Shown here: piece by piece, positions 1-33,900 of the stretch
Layout: the number at the start of each line of letters is the position of its first letter
How positions within the stretch are numbered: position 1 is the first letter of the stretch
Assembly: GCF_003073045.1 (NCBI RefSeq)
Contig: NC_037594.1
Coordinates: 30,492,737 to 30,556,736, forward strand
Direction: 5' to 3'
Source: Pomacea canaliculata
Lineage: Eukaryota; Mollusca; Gastropoda; Architaenioglossa; Ampullariidae
DNA: 64,000 nt
Program-made: the position numbers and the translations under genes
Notes under the pieces: model-generated
Databases searched by the model: none
Seen by the model: only the letters and a program-made list of their open reading frames with translations
What the model was told of the DNA's origin: nothing

Positions 1-429
1 ATTCTAACCTTCTTTTTTTGAGTGGAATACTGTTGTACCGTTGGTCAATATCTGTTGGTTTCATCCTCTGTAATAAAACCAGAACATTTCTTTTCATACT
101 GCCAGTCTCTCTTTGGGTCCATGCTTGTGGTGAGGTGAAGAGCAATACTCCAAATGACAGTCACAACACACTGACGTACCGAGAACTGTCTTGCAATGTT
201 TTCATTTCCTTGCTTCACTTCACACATTCACATGGACACATACAAGCGATGCTATTGGTCAACCACTCACCGGCATCTTTCATCCAATCACAAGTAGCCA
301 GCATGGACAAGGGAGGCACCACCCCTATTCACCCTGTGGACATGTGCCCCTCTTTTTTGCATAAGCAGTCCCTGGCATGTCGATTAGCCACACAAAACTC
401 TAATTGTGGGTGAATTTACGACCCTTTTA

Positions 430-1080
430 AAATTACCATATGACAGTTGGAAACATCTTCCTTTTGGCCACCTGGTATCACAAGCCATATTTCAGGCCTG
501 AGTGGATAAAATTTTGGAGGATCTTCCTGGAGTTATTGGTATCATTGAAGATGTATGCATACATGGCAAAGGTGAAGACGAGCATAACAAAAGCCTTAAA
601 CTCCTGATGAATGAAGCCTCAACTCATTAAAAGTGATCTTATCCATGTCCTGAATACCAGGAATACATAGAGCACATGGAACAGAAACAAGAACAAATGA
701 AGGCCATATATGAAAAGAGGGCCTCCAAATCACCTCCATCACTACATCCTGGACAAGCAGTTCACATCCTCAACAGGCAAAGTGGAAAGTGAGATCCACT
801 GAACCTTAGGACAAAACACAAAAACAGAAGGAACAGGACTGACTTGAAAAAACACAAAGGGGAGAGAAAATTACAATCACACTTCAAAGCTAACAACCAT
901 CACTCAGGCCAGAATGACCCAGAAAGAGCAGTAAGCGAAGATCATAGGGAGACATCCAACAGGACAATGTTAACACCCCCACAAGAGATGAAGCAAGGCA
1001 ACTTGGAGTCACCCAAAGAAGATACATCACCTACTCAAGGCAGTTTATCCATTGATTTTTGTTCCATTTACATGGAATAA
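430..1080 (+). mobile_element. Ty3/gypsy-type LTR retrotransposon pol remnant
   Basis: Conceptual translation across several frames gives two pieces of a gypsy-type polyprotein. About 440-610 resembles the reverse transcriptase palm: a LPFG-like start, then ILEDLPGVIGIIEDV, where the family's catalytic DD appears as ED, then HGKGEDEHNKSL. About 690-1080 resembles the C-terminal end of integrase: HPGQAVHILNRQSGKW followed by a basic and polar tail. The region between RT and integrase is missing, frames shift and no LTRs are visible, so it is a decayed internal deletion. The family call rests on motif recognition only. Confidence 0.6.
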
Positions 1081-1783
1081 GGTTTATGATGTGCTAACTT
1101 TGTATTAAACTTAAGGCACCTAACACCTTGGCAGGTCTGGATGTATGTGTGCCTGTGCTTTGCACTAAACATATTCAATATGACAACCAAACTCTCACCA
1201 TAAGTTATGCCTTGTTTTGTTTTATGCTTTGTGTGGATCTGCACTTTGACACCACATTCCATTATAAATGCACTTCATGCAATACCACACCCAAACATAC
1301 AACACATTTATTATTTCTTCATACCATCAGTTTGCTTCCATCAATGCTATCTGCCAGGAAAGCATCCCTGAATGCTGTTAGACTGTTCTGCAAATCCAAA
1401 GAGTTAATATATTAATATATTTTAACCATCTCCTGGTTTGCACTTTTGAATAATCCAAATATTTGTAATATATGCAGATTACACAAAATGTCAGAAAACA
1501 GACTAGAGTTTATTTACTCCTACTGAGGTTTGTATTAAAGTAATCTATACGCCTCAGATTGTAATGATTATACAGCCTGTTAAAGTTTATTAAAATCATA
1601 GAAATTCAGGTCTAGTCAATTCGACCATTTGCCGATTCAACCATGGCACAAATTGATTTGACCACAATCACTTCCAAAAGTCAATTAGATCACTATACAA
1701 TAATTCCAAAAAATAAGTGAATTTTGATGCAGTTTCTTTATTGTCCTCAGTTGACCTACGCATGTTGATCTTGCTCTATCATA

Positions 1784-1802
1784 GTGTGTGTGTGTGTGTG
1801 TG
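1784..1802. repeat. (GT)n microsatellite
   Basis: A short perfect GT dinucleotide run followed by GAGAGAG. It is a simple repeat with no coding content. Confidence 0.85.
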
Positions 1803-2229
1803 AGAGAGGCTGCTTATGGAAGTATTTTTAAAAAATGATATATTTAAATGTAGCCTCTATTTGCATGTCGTGCAATATGGCCAGCATTTGTTTTATAATT
1901 TGCATGATACACTCGGTTAGAAAGCAAGTCATAAAACTGGATGCACATCTTCACACATCACAGTGAAAAAGCTTCAAGCTTCTAAATCAACTAAGCAAGT
2001 CTCCGCAAACTCTGTATATGGCTAATTTGAATAACAGATTGTTGTGTAGTTTTACCAACCAGTCAAAGCTGCATTAGACAGACCCACATTCTGGCCATGA
2101 GCCGTATGGCTGTGCCATGCTGGATGCTCTGCTATACCATAAATTAAACTAAGCAAAGAATTTTTTTTTTCTTGCACCATTATTAATTATTTGAAATGAG
2201 ATGCATTTTTTAAACTGTAAAAAGCACTT

Positions 2230-2790
2230 GAGAGCCCACATTCAGAATATACCAATGTGATCTGGAGTCTGATCTTAAAGAGACAATCTCTAGTAGTAGA
2301 AAGAGTACAAAGATGTGCTACTAAAAATGTAAATTACTTTTAGACTGTAAAGATATGTCTAACTCTGATAGACTTAGGTACTTAAGACCCCACTCTCTGA
2401 AGGAAAGGAAACTCAGGGGGGACTTCATTCAAAGATTTTTCATGATGACATCAATAAGCATGTATACATATTTTTCTCACCACTACAAACTAATTCTGAT
2501 AGAAAAGTATTCATCAGGCATTGTTCTACTACTAAACACATGTTACTTTTCACAAAGAATTGCCGCAAATTAGAACTCACTGCCGACTAATGGGCACCAA
2601 ATCTGAATACCTTAAAGAACTCTATTTATAAGTTCGAAATTTGTAGAACTATTTTACAGTTTTGATGATTAACAAAATATATTGTAATCTACTTAATACT
2701 CAGAACAAGATAATATTCGTGTGACTTGATGAAGGGACGCTAAATAGGCCACGATCGAGGCTTAGGCAACTTATAGCCAGTCCCTGTTAC
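2230..2790 (+). mobile_element. LINE ORF2 C-terminal remnant
   Basis: The translation shows a block typical of the region after reverse transcriptase in Jockey/CR1-type LINEs: QRCATKNVNYF, then LRYLRPHSLKERKLRGDFIQ, then a degenerate NSLP...LNTLKNSIYKFE. Frame changes and stops interrupt it. It is a 5'-truncated dead copy lying upstream of PRPF40A. Confidence 0.55.
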
Positions 2791-3442
2791 TACTATTTAT
2801 ATAACCTTCAAGCTTTCGGCCTCATAGCTGATGAAGTTTCGTTACAAAATAGTTTTTAAAAAGACTTATAATCACTTCATCAATGACAATGGTCACAAAT
2901 CTTCAAAGTTTCAAATTAAATACACATTAGTTTGCAAAAACTGATGGGACGACAGAATAAAAATCGTTCTTGAAAATCCATCAACACAGCGTTTTCATAA
3001 AGTTTTAACTTTTTACAAAGTTAGTGCTGTACTCTCACCTGACTCAGCCATGTATTTACTTGATTCACTGTCCATCTAGACAGTTCATCTGCGGGAGGCA
3101 ATGACATGCTGATAAGACAGTATCTATTCTCACAAGCACGGTGGAAAATGTATTCCTGTACTGTAGGTTAGTCTTGTCTTTAAAAAAATCCTTTAACACG
3201 CTTAACTAAACTTCCTGGTTTTGCCGAAAAGGGCCGATGACAGTTCGATACATTCGGCTGTTTCCGTTGTGACATATATACATGTAGCTGTAAATGTTTG
3301 GTCCATATAAGTAAAATTGAAAACGGAATGGTTAGTTAAATAGCTATGCTGCAGAGCAAGTTTTAAATACTATTTATATCAGGATATTTGGTGGCGAGTG
3401 CTATACATGACAAACAAGTAAAGTATGGCTGATAAGATCATA

Positions 3443-4146
3443 CAGCAAGTACCTCTACATATAAGTGTTTATAATCCGTTCCGCAACCGAGCTTGCGCGT
3501 AAAAAAAAAAAACCAAACACCCTCGTATATATTATAACTATATACTTTCCCCATATAAAATAAAAGGAAATATAGGATTAATGAGTTCCAACGTTAACCT
3601 ATAGCTTCACAACAATATACAATATATATATATGTGTGTAAATATGGTATAGTACTATAATATGCATTACTGTACAGTAAATGTTAACGGCACAATACTA
3701 AAAATAATAAAGAATATGTTATTTTTATCAAGAAACGAAGACTGTCAACAAAGGAGGCATAGCTAGGCAGATGGCGGGGTAAGAGGGATAGAGGGAGTTG
3801 GAGAGAGGGCGGAATCAGCAGATGAGACAACGTACACCATTTACACTGTTTTTAACTTGAAACATTTAGATTTTCACTAAGGCTACATTTTTTTCTATTT
3901 GTTTAGCATTTTATATTTATCCACTTTTCATACCTTGTTAACTTAACCTAAACTTAAATGCTACGACTTTATTCATCAACTGTTTTCGCCTGTTCTGGCT
4001 GTCTACACTGCACTATCAGAGCAAGAGTTGCGACATATAAATGACACCAGCTCTCGTATATCGAATTTTTGCTCGTAAATAAGAAAATAATTTCCACAAA
4101 TTTTTGGCTCGTATCTCGATTTACTCGTATGTTGAGGTCTTACTAC
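3443..4146. mobile_element. Probable Tigger/mariner-like non-autonomous element
   Basis: The left end reads AGTACCTCTACATATAAGTG, then a TCCGTTCCGCAACCGAGC stretch. The right end, reverse-complemented, reads AGTAAGACCTCAACATACGA. These look like diverged terminal inverted repeats of the CAGTA-ACCTC(T/A)ACATACGA type seen in Tigger-like elements. The interior is AT-rich with no transposase. The inverted repeats are imperfect and the target duplication is not clear, so the call is tentative. Confidence 0.4.
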
Positions 4147-4639
4147 ACCTTTCCACGCGAGTCTCGAGATCGCGATCTTAATTGCCCTTTAATTTTTTTT
4201 TCTTCACTTTGGGACCCTCTCTTCCCTTTTATCGTTTGTACGTGTACGTGTCTGCAGACGAATGATTTGAATAGCAATGTTGTAAACGGTAATCCAAGCA
4301 CGAACTAGTATCACACATCCATGGTCCAAGCAACCCTTAGCCGATTGTGGGCAGTGGTCGAAATCGACCATACAGCAGCCGGAAGAATTATGAGCGGGGA
4401 ATTCGAAAGTATTTATCAGGGCAAACACAGCCAGCAGCAGGTGAAAGAAGAAACCTACAGCTGTACAGTAAGGCTATATCTTTTGAGCAGTAGGTTGTGT
4501 GATTACTTTTATAACGGTGGCGTTGAATGTTGTTACATATGACCGAAGAGTCTAAGACAGAGTGAGGGGTGGAAGGTTGGTGGAGGAAGAGAAAGGTTGG
4601 TGCTCAAAGGGAAGCAACGCTTTTATCATTTCCGTCGAC

Positions 4640-24372
<19,733 letters not shown>

Positions 24373-27300
24373 ACATAAGTGATTTAGAGGAATTGGACAG
24401 GAACAAGGGAGTGTACATGGATAGTTGTTAATGATTAAATGCCTAGACTCAACCATGTACTTAGTGTACCTGCCTGCTTGTTGAGGAATTGGAAGACATT
24501 CTCTACATCACAAAAATGACAAATCTGGCAAAAAGCCATCCCATATGTTAGGGAATGAATCCTCATGGAAGAAAATTGTTACAAAGCACGTTGCATGTTA
24601 ATTTCTTCTTTTTGTCATTTATATCAAAGTAAGACAGAAGAAAGCATGTCTGTGGTATGCCCATCTGATGAAAATATATGGCAGCATAAATATGAAATAT
24701 ACATCGCCATCTTCTGGGATATAAGAGGTGTGGTAATTGTAGATATGGGTAAAAATGTGGCAACATGAATAATATACCAAAAAAAGTTACTTGAGCATAT
24801 AAGAAATGTGAGTCCACTCAATTTCATTTTTTAAGGGCCGGGTGAGATATGTTGCTGTTCTTGTTGCACACAAGCTTAACTTTTGCCAGGTGAATATGGG
24901 TGTTCCATCAACGCATGCCGATTCCAGGTACCCCAAAAAATCTTATGACAGAATATGTCATTTACTTTCTAGTGTTTCCTTGCTGTAAGGTTTTGTTACA
25001 ATTCATTTTATACTGCAAATTAAAAATGTTTTTTTTTTTTATCTTTCATCATTCTTGTGAAAATGTATGCATGCATCAATGAATCAGCATTACACAGAGC
25101 AACAAAAAGAAGTCAGGCTTTTTATATTTGTTCAATGGAAGACAAGTTGATGAAAACTGTTCACACAAAATCAAACGTTTAATGGTATCAAATGATGGAG
25201 ACAAGTATAGAAGAGAGTGATAATACATCACTAAGGCCATATACACTTGAGTTCATTTAAAACTAGAGGGAAGTGGATGTTTTATGTTATCAACTGTAAG
25301 TGCCACATTCAGTGAAAAAGTAAGATCTGAACACTGACCTACGCTTATTGACGTGCACTGAAAAACTTTTCTAATTCATCACAGAGTACTTTAAGAGCTA
25401 GTGGCAGTTTTAAGTATAGAATACCTGTACTGAAGCTGAACAATGAAAACTGAAGTGCGACTGTGGCCCATACTCAATCTGCTCTTACGGCATTTTTCTG
25501 GTCCTGCAATACTTTAATAATATATGAAAAAATGCAACTGTATTGGGGAACCAAATCTTCCTCTGCAACAAGTGTGCTTGATGCATGTACATGCCAGCCA
25601 GGAACAGTGTGAGCAAAAGTTTTCACCAATTTTTTGCAGGAAATGGTATTAAATATGGCCCAGAGAGATTAATATCAATGGATTATAGCCAGGCTCTGAG
25701 ATGGCTCAGTGGTTGTGGGGTGAGCTACTGTGTCATTCAGCCATGCTTGGAATGATTTTTGGACACCTGATGTGACAAGCTGACAGTGCTGGGCAAAATT
25801 ATAACTGCAAAATGAGAACAGACTTCAAAATGGCAACACATTGTCAGCCAGAAGACCATCCCTAGTTACTTGCTCCAGTACAATCTGCTTAGCAAAATTG
25901 CTGCTGCCCACTGACACATGCACTTAACCAGGGGAACAATTTAGTGATGCCAGCAGGGAACTGCCTCTAATGGTATCAGGAGATATCCATCTTTATGGCA
26001 GAACACCTCTTTATCTCATTTGTGGTGCTCTGATGGGCATCTGCTATAGAAAGATCGTACAAGACATCAGTAAGTCTAGCCAAGTGGAGTCGGATGGTAC
26101 TTGCTCATATAAAACATAAAAACAGTTTCAAATCTTACAACCCAGACCGTCTTTGTGATTTAACATGTACATGTAAGAATGCAGAGTCAAACTATAGTCT
26201 AGTATTGCAAATAGGCAAGGGTACATTTGGGTTCATGCATAGGGAGTGGGGTGGGACGGCAAATGTGTGAGAATATAGTACAGACACTAACAGAGGGCAA
26301 ATGTGAGAATATAGTACACTTATTCCCATAGCATGGTCAGTGCCAGAGTGACTGGAGGAGGGCAGTTGGTATACATGTCCCATTATCTCCCAAGGAGATT
26401 AGCCAGCAATAAGAAAGTGTACATGCACTGAAAATTGTGGACATCTTTGAATCGTGTGACCAGTAGCTAGTATATCAAAGATCATGGCAGTCTTATTCTC
26501 TTGGGGATGCTACTTCAGGGTCACATGTAGACATCTTTCATGTACTCACTGCAGTGCTAAATAACTTCTGAGTGCCTGTACAAATAACCAATCAGAGGCC
26601 AAGATGTAGCCTAAACCTCAGATTTAACATCATGCCGAACCCTAAATTAAACTTCACCAGTGGACACTTAAAGGGTACAGATTTTGATAAAGATAGGTTT
26701 CGCTATCATCAGACAAGGGTCAAGTGACTGCCCCAGCATGATTTACCTTGAGGTGTGCAAACCCAATCTATAAGTAAGCACTGTCATCTTGATGGTGTCT
26801 GTTCTCAACAGTGAGCTCGACAACTGGTGCTGGAAGTAGCTGTTGTCACAACATTAAGCACCAATTCTGTTGTGCACAGTTGGCTCAGTCCTATTGGTGA
26901 CAAGGTGACACTATGCTGGGGCAGGAATCATTTGTGCAAATATCGACTCTATCCTCACAGCATATATCTCAGGGCTTCTTCATGTGAGTGCAAAGCCACT
27001 GACAAATGATGAGGTCTGTGCACCACCTTCAATGGAGTATTGGGAGGGCCTTCCATGCTGTAAGAGACAGTTGAGTGTAGAAGCAGGTGTAGAGTGTGGT
27101 ATGCGATAATTAAGGAATAGTAACTGCAAGATCTGCTAGCTGGATAACTAATAAGGAAAGATAGTAGCAGGGCAATGTATTTAATTAGCCAGACATTTTA
27201 TTGTTCCTGGCAGTTTCAGTATAAGTGTCACATGTATTCCTACATGTCGGCATGGATGACAGTCAATAATTTCCTTAGCTAAAGGCAGCAGCTCAATAGC

Positions 27301-27969
27301 AACATCCTCAATAACTCTTTACTCAGTGACAAAGTCATATGCACCAATACTTGAAAACATTTCAAAGCATCCTATAAGGCCCTTGCTAAAAATAAGTGCT
27401 TAGGAAGATACTCATAATTCCCCAGAACACCACTGGAAGCAGTATAGCATTCACTTCAACAGTCCACTCAGCCTGGATTTTCTTTGTCCTTTGCTAAGCA
27501 TCATGCATGATGTCAAGTAAAATAAATTGTGAAATTACTTGTCACCAAGCGCACCCCAATTGATTCTAATAAAATTTCTACATGAAAGAGAGTTTACTTA
27601 GCTCCACATTTAACACATGATGTAGCAGAAGTTGGAAAAATATGCCTGGAATGCAAAACAACATTTCAACATCACACATTTTTAAAACTGCTGACCAATC
27701 AAAGAATAATTAACAACCTTTATTTTTTTCATGGGCACAATCTGTAATGTAGTGCTCTGCTTTGGCACACAAAAAATACACAAATTCAGTGCTGATTTTT
27801 TTTCATATATGAAACTGAATGTTAATGATGGGAAATATGACATAGTCTCTCAAATATTAATCATTATCTCACTTGAAAATCTTTCATAAACCTTGTCATG
27901 AAAAATCATCATCCCAGTTGATGTCAGCTGATAAGGCAAAAAAATATTCATCTGTTGCTGTACTTTGTT
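24373..27969. other. Intergenic, tail-to-tail between PRPF40A and SMARCAL1
   Basis: It begins with the PRPF40A 3' UTR and ends with the SMARCAL1 3' UTR. AATAAA-like strings occur, but the processing sites cannot be fixed. No conserved coding frame is visible. At 26240-26320 a short motif (GCAAATGTG..AGAATATAGTACA) occurs twice in direct order. Confidence 0.5.
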
Positions 27970-30900
27970 TCAATTCACTGGAAGCATCAGCATAAGCCTC
28001 AGAATTGTGCGGGATCCCTGTGGAGATGTCACAAGCAAGTCAGACTCAATACTTTGCATTGCAGATGTACTAGAGTAAGTGGATCTATTGCCTGTAGCCT
28101 GGAGGTAATCTTCCAGTCCTGTCTGCTTTTTGGTGACTGCAGTTTTCATACGCTTTTTGGTGAGCAGGTATCTTGTTTGTCTACAAAAAGAATAACAGGA
28201 TGTCACATATCTTGACCATTTAATGCGTTGCATTATCTCACCTTTCTACATAAACAAAACATACATATGAAAAGACACACATTCCCCAACCTTGATCTGT
28301 GGTTACAGGATCTTGTGCACCATCTTCACCATTCTGAAGAACTACATCTGTAGTTTTCTCCATAAAAGATTTATTGAACATATCCAGAAGTCCAAGTTGC
28401 TTAGAATCCTGGAGGCAATAGAAGCAGTCTGTAGGCATGGTCATCATAGTCTTAGTAAGAGATAAAATTGTCAATGTACAGTAATTTTTAAACAAAGTGT
28501 TCACAAATAAAACTTTTCATAAAGTTTTTCAGTTTTAATGAGTCAAAAATGATAATTTGTTATTTAAGTCAGCTTAACAAACCTGCATATGTGCAGTGTC
28601 TGCTTGTGCGAAGTCCTCACGAGCAAGGCAACTTTTCCAAGAACTTGAAGCTTGCTTTGCACCAGAGGCCTGCAATACCAGCAGCAAATTTTAACTCCTT
28701 TTTAAAACACATCATGTCATAACGAGACCTGTACTGAGGCACCAAAAATCTATTCCCTCTTTATAAATCAAGCAGTATTGAGTGTAAAGAGTGTTAATGG
28801 TAGAGAGTACTGGAGAGCATAAGAGCTAAGCCCTTAACTGTGATGTGTGCCAAGGAGTCCACATGAAGTAGGAAGCCTGTCATCTGCCGAAGACATATCT
28901 GTGATTGCTAGACCTTGTCTACCTCTCAATCTCAATACAGGAGACCAATCAGGAGCAGTCAGCAGGAAATAAAGTTACCTAATAGGGTGATTTCCACCTA
29001 GTCATGACATTTGGTGCAGCAAGAAGAAGAAAAACATATTTACCAGATGTAATCATCGGCAGTCTTCTGTGCCACCAGGTAGTATACTATCACTGAGTCC
29101 TTCTGTCCCATCCTATGTGCTCGATCTTCTGCTTGTGCCAAAATCTGAAGAAAGGCAGATGGAAACGTGAATTAAATAAAACACAAATATCCAAATACAT
29201 GCATAAGTCACATTCCCAATATGGTCAAGAAGAATAACACAAGTAATACCACAAAAGAAGACACATTAGAAATACGCATAAACTCTGTCAGGTGACAAAC
29301 AACAAGAAATAAACAAGAACAAGCCTTACTCCAGGATTCCAGAATAGCTCAGCAAAGATGACTATGGAAGCAGCGGAAAGATTAAGCCCTGCATTAGCAG
29401 CCATAATAGAAAGTATAGCTGCACGGCATTCATCAGAATTTTGAAACTTTCGACAAAAAAGGTTTCGCTGTTCTGCTGTTGTTCTTCCGTCAATACGAAT
29501 GTATTCGATGCCTTCCTGAGACAAGTAAAATAAAATTGTTAATTAGCCATTTCCATGTGAAAGGTGCTAGATAACTTGAGCATGATGCTACCCTTATGGT
29601 CGCCACCCTTGTGGAACACCAGGAACCCCTGTTCTCAACTGTGAAGCATTGCAAGCTGCCCTGGTTTGGCCATGTAACCTGGCACCAACACACAGGACCT
29701 GGTTACCACTGCTCAAGACAAGGGAGATTATTCCCATGCACTTGTTTCTGTTTACCAATGTTCCAAACCACTACACAATACAAATTATAGAAACAAAACG
29801 CAGCACCTTGGAAATTAAATCCTCTAAACAGTCCAACATTTCTTGATGATGAGCAAAGATGATGAACTTTTTCTCTCCAGCAAGCATGTCTGCAACATAG
29901 TCCCTGCATCATAAAGGAAAAAAAAAATCACATTGCATAAATTACAAATGTGCATATTTTTTACCTGTTTAAAACATATGCTAAGAGGCAGGAAAAGTGT
30001 ATTTACCTGACAGCTGACATCTTGACTTTGCAAGTTTCATGAAAGTACTGCATTAAAACTATTCTCTTCTCTGCTGACTGGAATAAAAGAATGTACTTTC
30101 AATAACTCTAAAATAATAATAACAAAGCACTTTAACAGCACATTTCCCTATTAGTATATGGCAGTGAGCACTGTTTTCCAGCAAAACATTCGTATAGGAG
30201 GGAGGGAATAAGGGTGAGGAGAGACAAAGACTACTAAAAAGCTGCTGAAGATATAGATATTCCCATAAAAGGCAGGTGAAGCACAATGGTAACCTGTCCA
30301 GTAGCTTTCAAGAATGCCAAGGTTGTGTCACACTCTGCCACTTTTTTCAGCTTTAAGCATGACAAGTTCTTTGAGGCAATGACAAGTTATGTAGGGCCTG
30401 GCTTTTCCCACTTAAGGCCAAACTGGAAAATGGTTTGACAGCAACAAGTCGCAAATTGAGATTATGGATGGAACATGTTTTATTTTGACATATAATCAAC
30501 CAGTTGATGATTGGACTATGACTGGATGGAAGCTGGAAAATCAGCTGTTGTACTAACCCTAAATATTAAACTCTCTAATTAAATAAAGTTCACTGACACA
30601 TTCTGATTAAGCATATGAAGTATGGCAAATTGGGCATAAATTATGTTAATGGCATTCAGAATTGTTTCCACTCCACTCTTGAATGAATCCTTGACTTACA
30701 ATCACGTCCAAAACACAGCTGTACATTGATTTTCAGGGGCTATTATGTCTCATGTTTTGGGCTTTCAGGATGGAAAACCAACCGACCCTAATTCATGATG
30801 TAGAAGGAACGATTTGATTGAGAGTGATGTCTCTTTGCCTAACTGGCTCGAGGGTGACACCCCTCCCTCACTTTTCATATTTGGTCGTTGATCTGTGGTT

Positions 30901-33900
30901 TTGTGTCTAATTTTCATCAGTACATCTGTTATGATATTTGCTAAGTTCCTGGATGGATTTCCGTGTCTGCACAACTTTTCCTCGTTTCCTGTGCCATTTT
31001 ATTAATTTCTACTGTCATCTTGCCATTACTTAGATTTGAGATCTATGTATTGGCAGTGTGGACTTCAAACTCTGATTGCTTCACAATGTCAAGGTGTCAA
31101 AGCAAGCTTTGCGTGGAGTACAGTTGCACCCTGTCTTCCTGCAGGATCCTATCAGGTTGGATCACTAAAGAAAGGGGAATGCCTGTTCCATGCCACATAG
31201 CAATAACATTTTTCTACTTCGTCTATTAATATGATGTATTTATTAATATCATATTATTTATTATTATATGTATAAATTAATATTATGTGCTTGCATGCCT
31301 ACATGTAAAGTGCTTTGAGCCTGGCTGATGCTGGAAAAAAGCACTATACAAATGTGCTATTTATTATTATTTGACAAGACAGACAACTGTCACACCAGTC
31401 TTCTCCATTTTCCTCAGCTTTTCTTGACTTTACTCAGGTTCAAAACTGTGTGGCATGAACTTCAGATCCATGATGCACGTGTTTCAACTAATGCATTTAT
31501 GACACTGAAAAAAAAACCACCTGCGCCCGATGGTTTTGGTGATGTCACTCAACAGCAAAGCAATTTGATTTGAAGAAGCTGCAAGACCCAGACACTGCAG
31601 AAATCTTCAAGGCCAAAGTTGTAGGTAAATTTACCTCCTTAAACATGGTCTACTGTGATGTAAACACTCACTGGAAACATAAAAGAGATGCTACGATCAA
31701 CAGTTCAGAAAGTGCTAGGCAACAAAGGATAAAGAAACAACCCCAGGTTATGAACAACATCCCAGATCTCTGCAACCAAAGGTAGTATCAATTCTGCTCT
31801 ATGATGTGAAACGTGGATTCTGCTTGCCAACATGGAGAAGAGAATTTGGGTACTTAAGAGCAAGTGGTTGAGAAGGCATCTATCTCATAAAGGAACATAA
31901 AGCCAACGACATTGTACAAAGCAGTCACCACACTCATACGATACCAGGAACCCCTACTCAAAGCATCCACATAAGCTAGTCTGGTCTGGCCATGTCGCCA
32001 GGAATGATGTTCCATTGAAGACTGTCCTTCAAGGTACCTTCGAGGAAGGTTGATACTGAGGTGGCCAAATCTTTAGCAGTGAACTGGTTGTCCTGTGTAG
32101 TACCTGCTCACTATCATTCGACAGACCTGGGTGGTGGGCCTTGTCAGCTGCTGCACCAATGTGCTTCCCCTAATGACTAGTGCTGGTGTCAAGAGGTGAA
32201 TGAAAAAATGAAGCAACATCATGACAACCTCCATGTACCATCCAGATGTAATCATAAATAAATTATTATTCTGAAAGTCGAAATTTGATGCAGAAACAAT
32301 CTAGAATACCAGTATCTGTCATTTATGCTCAATTTGCCATTTTACTTGCTTTCTCCTTTAAGTTAATTTTAGGCTATACCCTGTAGTCAAAAAAAGCACA
32401 GCTATGTTTATGTAGCAACTACAACATTAGTCATTAGCAGAAGGCTGATGTACACATTTAAAGCCTCTTTCAAATTATTTAGTGTACCGAGATATTTTTT
32501 TCCATAGCACATGATGTTTGATGAAAAGATCGTGAAGAGGTCACAGCTTCTGGGTCCAGCACAATCATCTGACGTCTTTTAGCTGGCAGCTGAGCCAGTA
32601 CATCCTGCTTCAAGTGCCTGGAATAGTGAATGTTAATTACTTCATACATTATATATATGTGCTTGTGATTATATATATAAAAGGTGTGTATATGCAATAT
32701 TCTATTCTAATTTTTTTCATGCCTTTTGGCTGACATAAACTAGAGAAATTAACAACAAAAATGATTAGTGTAACACAGTATCTTATGCCTTGCATGCACA
32801 TCTTGTAAAAATATAGAAAGAAATAGTCTATTGATAGTTCATGTCAAACGAGATGCAGAATGTATTCAAGTAGATTTAGTAAATTATAAAGCACCCAGTA
32901 ATGATGAACTGGTGCTTTTTATGAGTTTTTGGGAGCCGCATCAGTGTCTTTTGGATACTTTGCATCTTCCTTTGTGAGAACAATTTTGGATGCAGCAAGC
33001 TTAGGTCTGGGCCTTAAGTAATAATGCCTTCTTTCTGTCGTTGTGAAAGTTCATCATTTCTGAAAGTTTCATTAAGAGGCAATCATGATGAAGAAGCCTC
33101 TTCCCCCTTTTTCATATTCATAAGGGTAATTTGCTGTTTCTTCGAAGTTTATTTCTCCTTCAAGGTTGTTGGTTGAATCAGTAGGCAAGGTATGAATTTC
33201 ATTAATTGTTCTATTTTATATTGTCCTATTTATCCAACTTTCCAAAAAATAATTTCGTTTTCTTTCTAGTGGTGTAGGAACCAGGAGAACTGTGGCGGGG
33301 GGTAGGGGTGGCAGCAGCCGCCACTGTTTAAAAGATAATCAGGCAAGAATGTGAACATCATTTACTGTCTGCAGGGATGAGGTCCTAAGTGGCTTTGACA
33401 TTTTCTAATGAATTAAAACAAATTTTAATTGTAAATACTCAGTGGATATAAATAATGACGCTCAACGTGATTGACAGCAGCATATCAGGACTCAACTGGT
33501 CCGGTGACTGAGTTGTTTCCCTTTTCCTACCAGAAACACTCACTGAATGGACACACTGCTGCAATTTACCTTATCATTATTTTTTCTTCAAGCAAGAGCT
33601 GAAGCTCCCTTGTATTAGAGCAGCCTGAATAATCCCATCCCCATTGATGCTGGAACAGAAATTAAGTCAAATGACTGCAAGAAGAGTTCTTGATAATAAA
33701 AATGGTTTATAACTAGGTCTTAAAGTATTTTAACTCCACACTTAGGAAGAGCAAATAAAAAAAACCGAAAACAATTACTCTAAGTGAAAGATGACAGCAA
33801 CAGCTAAGTGAGTGTATCATGGTTAATTATAATCCTCCTCATACACTAATATAAGATGAAAGCCTTAAAGCATACCTGAAAAACCTTAGCTGGCTAACTG

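Noticed and set aside
18..413. 131-codon open frame at the left edge
   Set aside because: No domain, no splice partners and a Cys/His-rich chance composition. It runs up to a gypsy remnant.
844..1080. Charged 78-codon frame as a possible small gene
   Set aside because: It continues the integrase-tail pattern of the gypsy remnant directly upstream.
4204..4542. Overlapping short frames just before PRPF40A
   Set aside because: They overlap on both strands without domains. The region is better read as promoter or 5' UTR.
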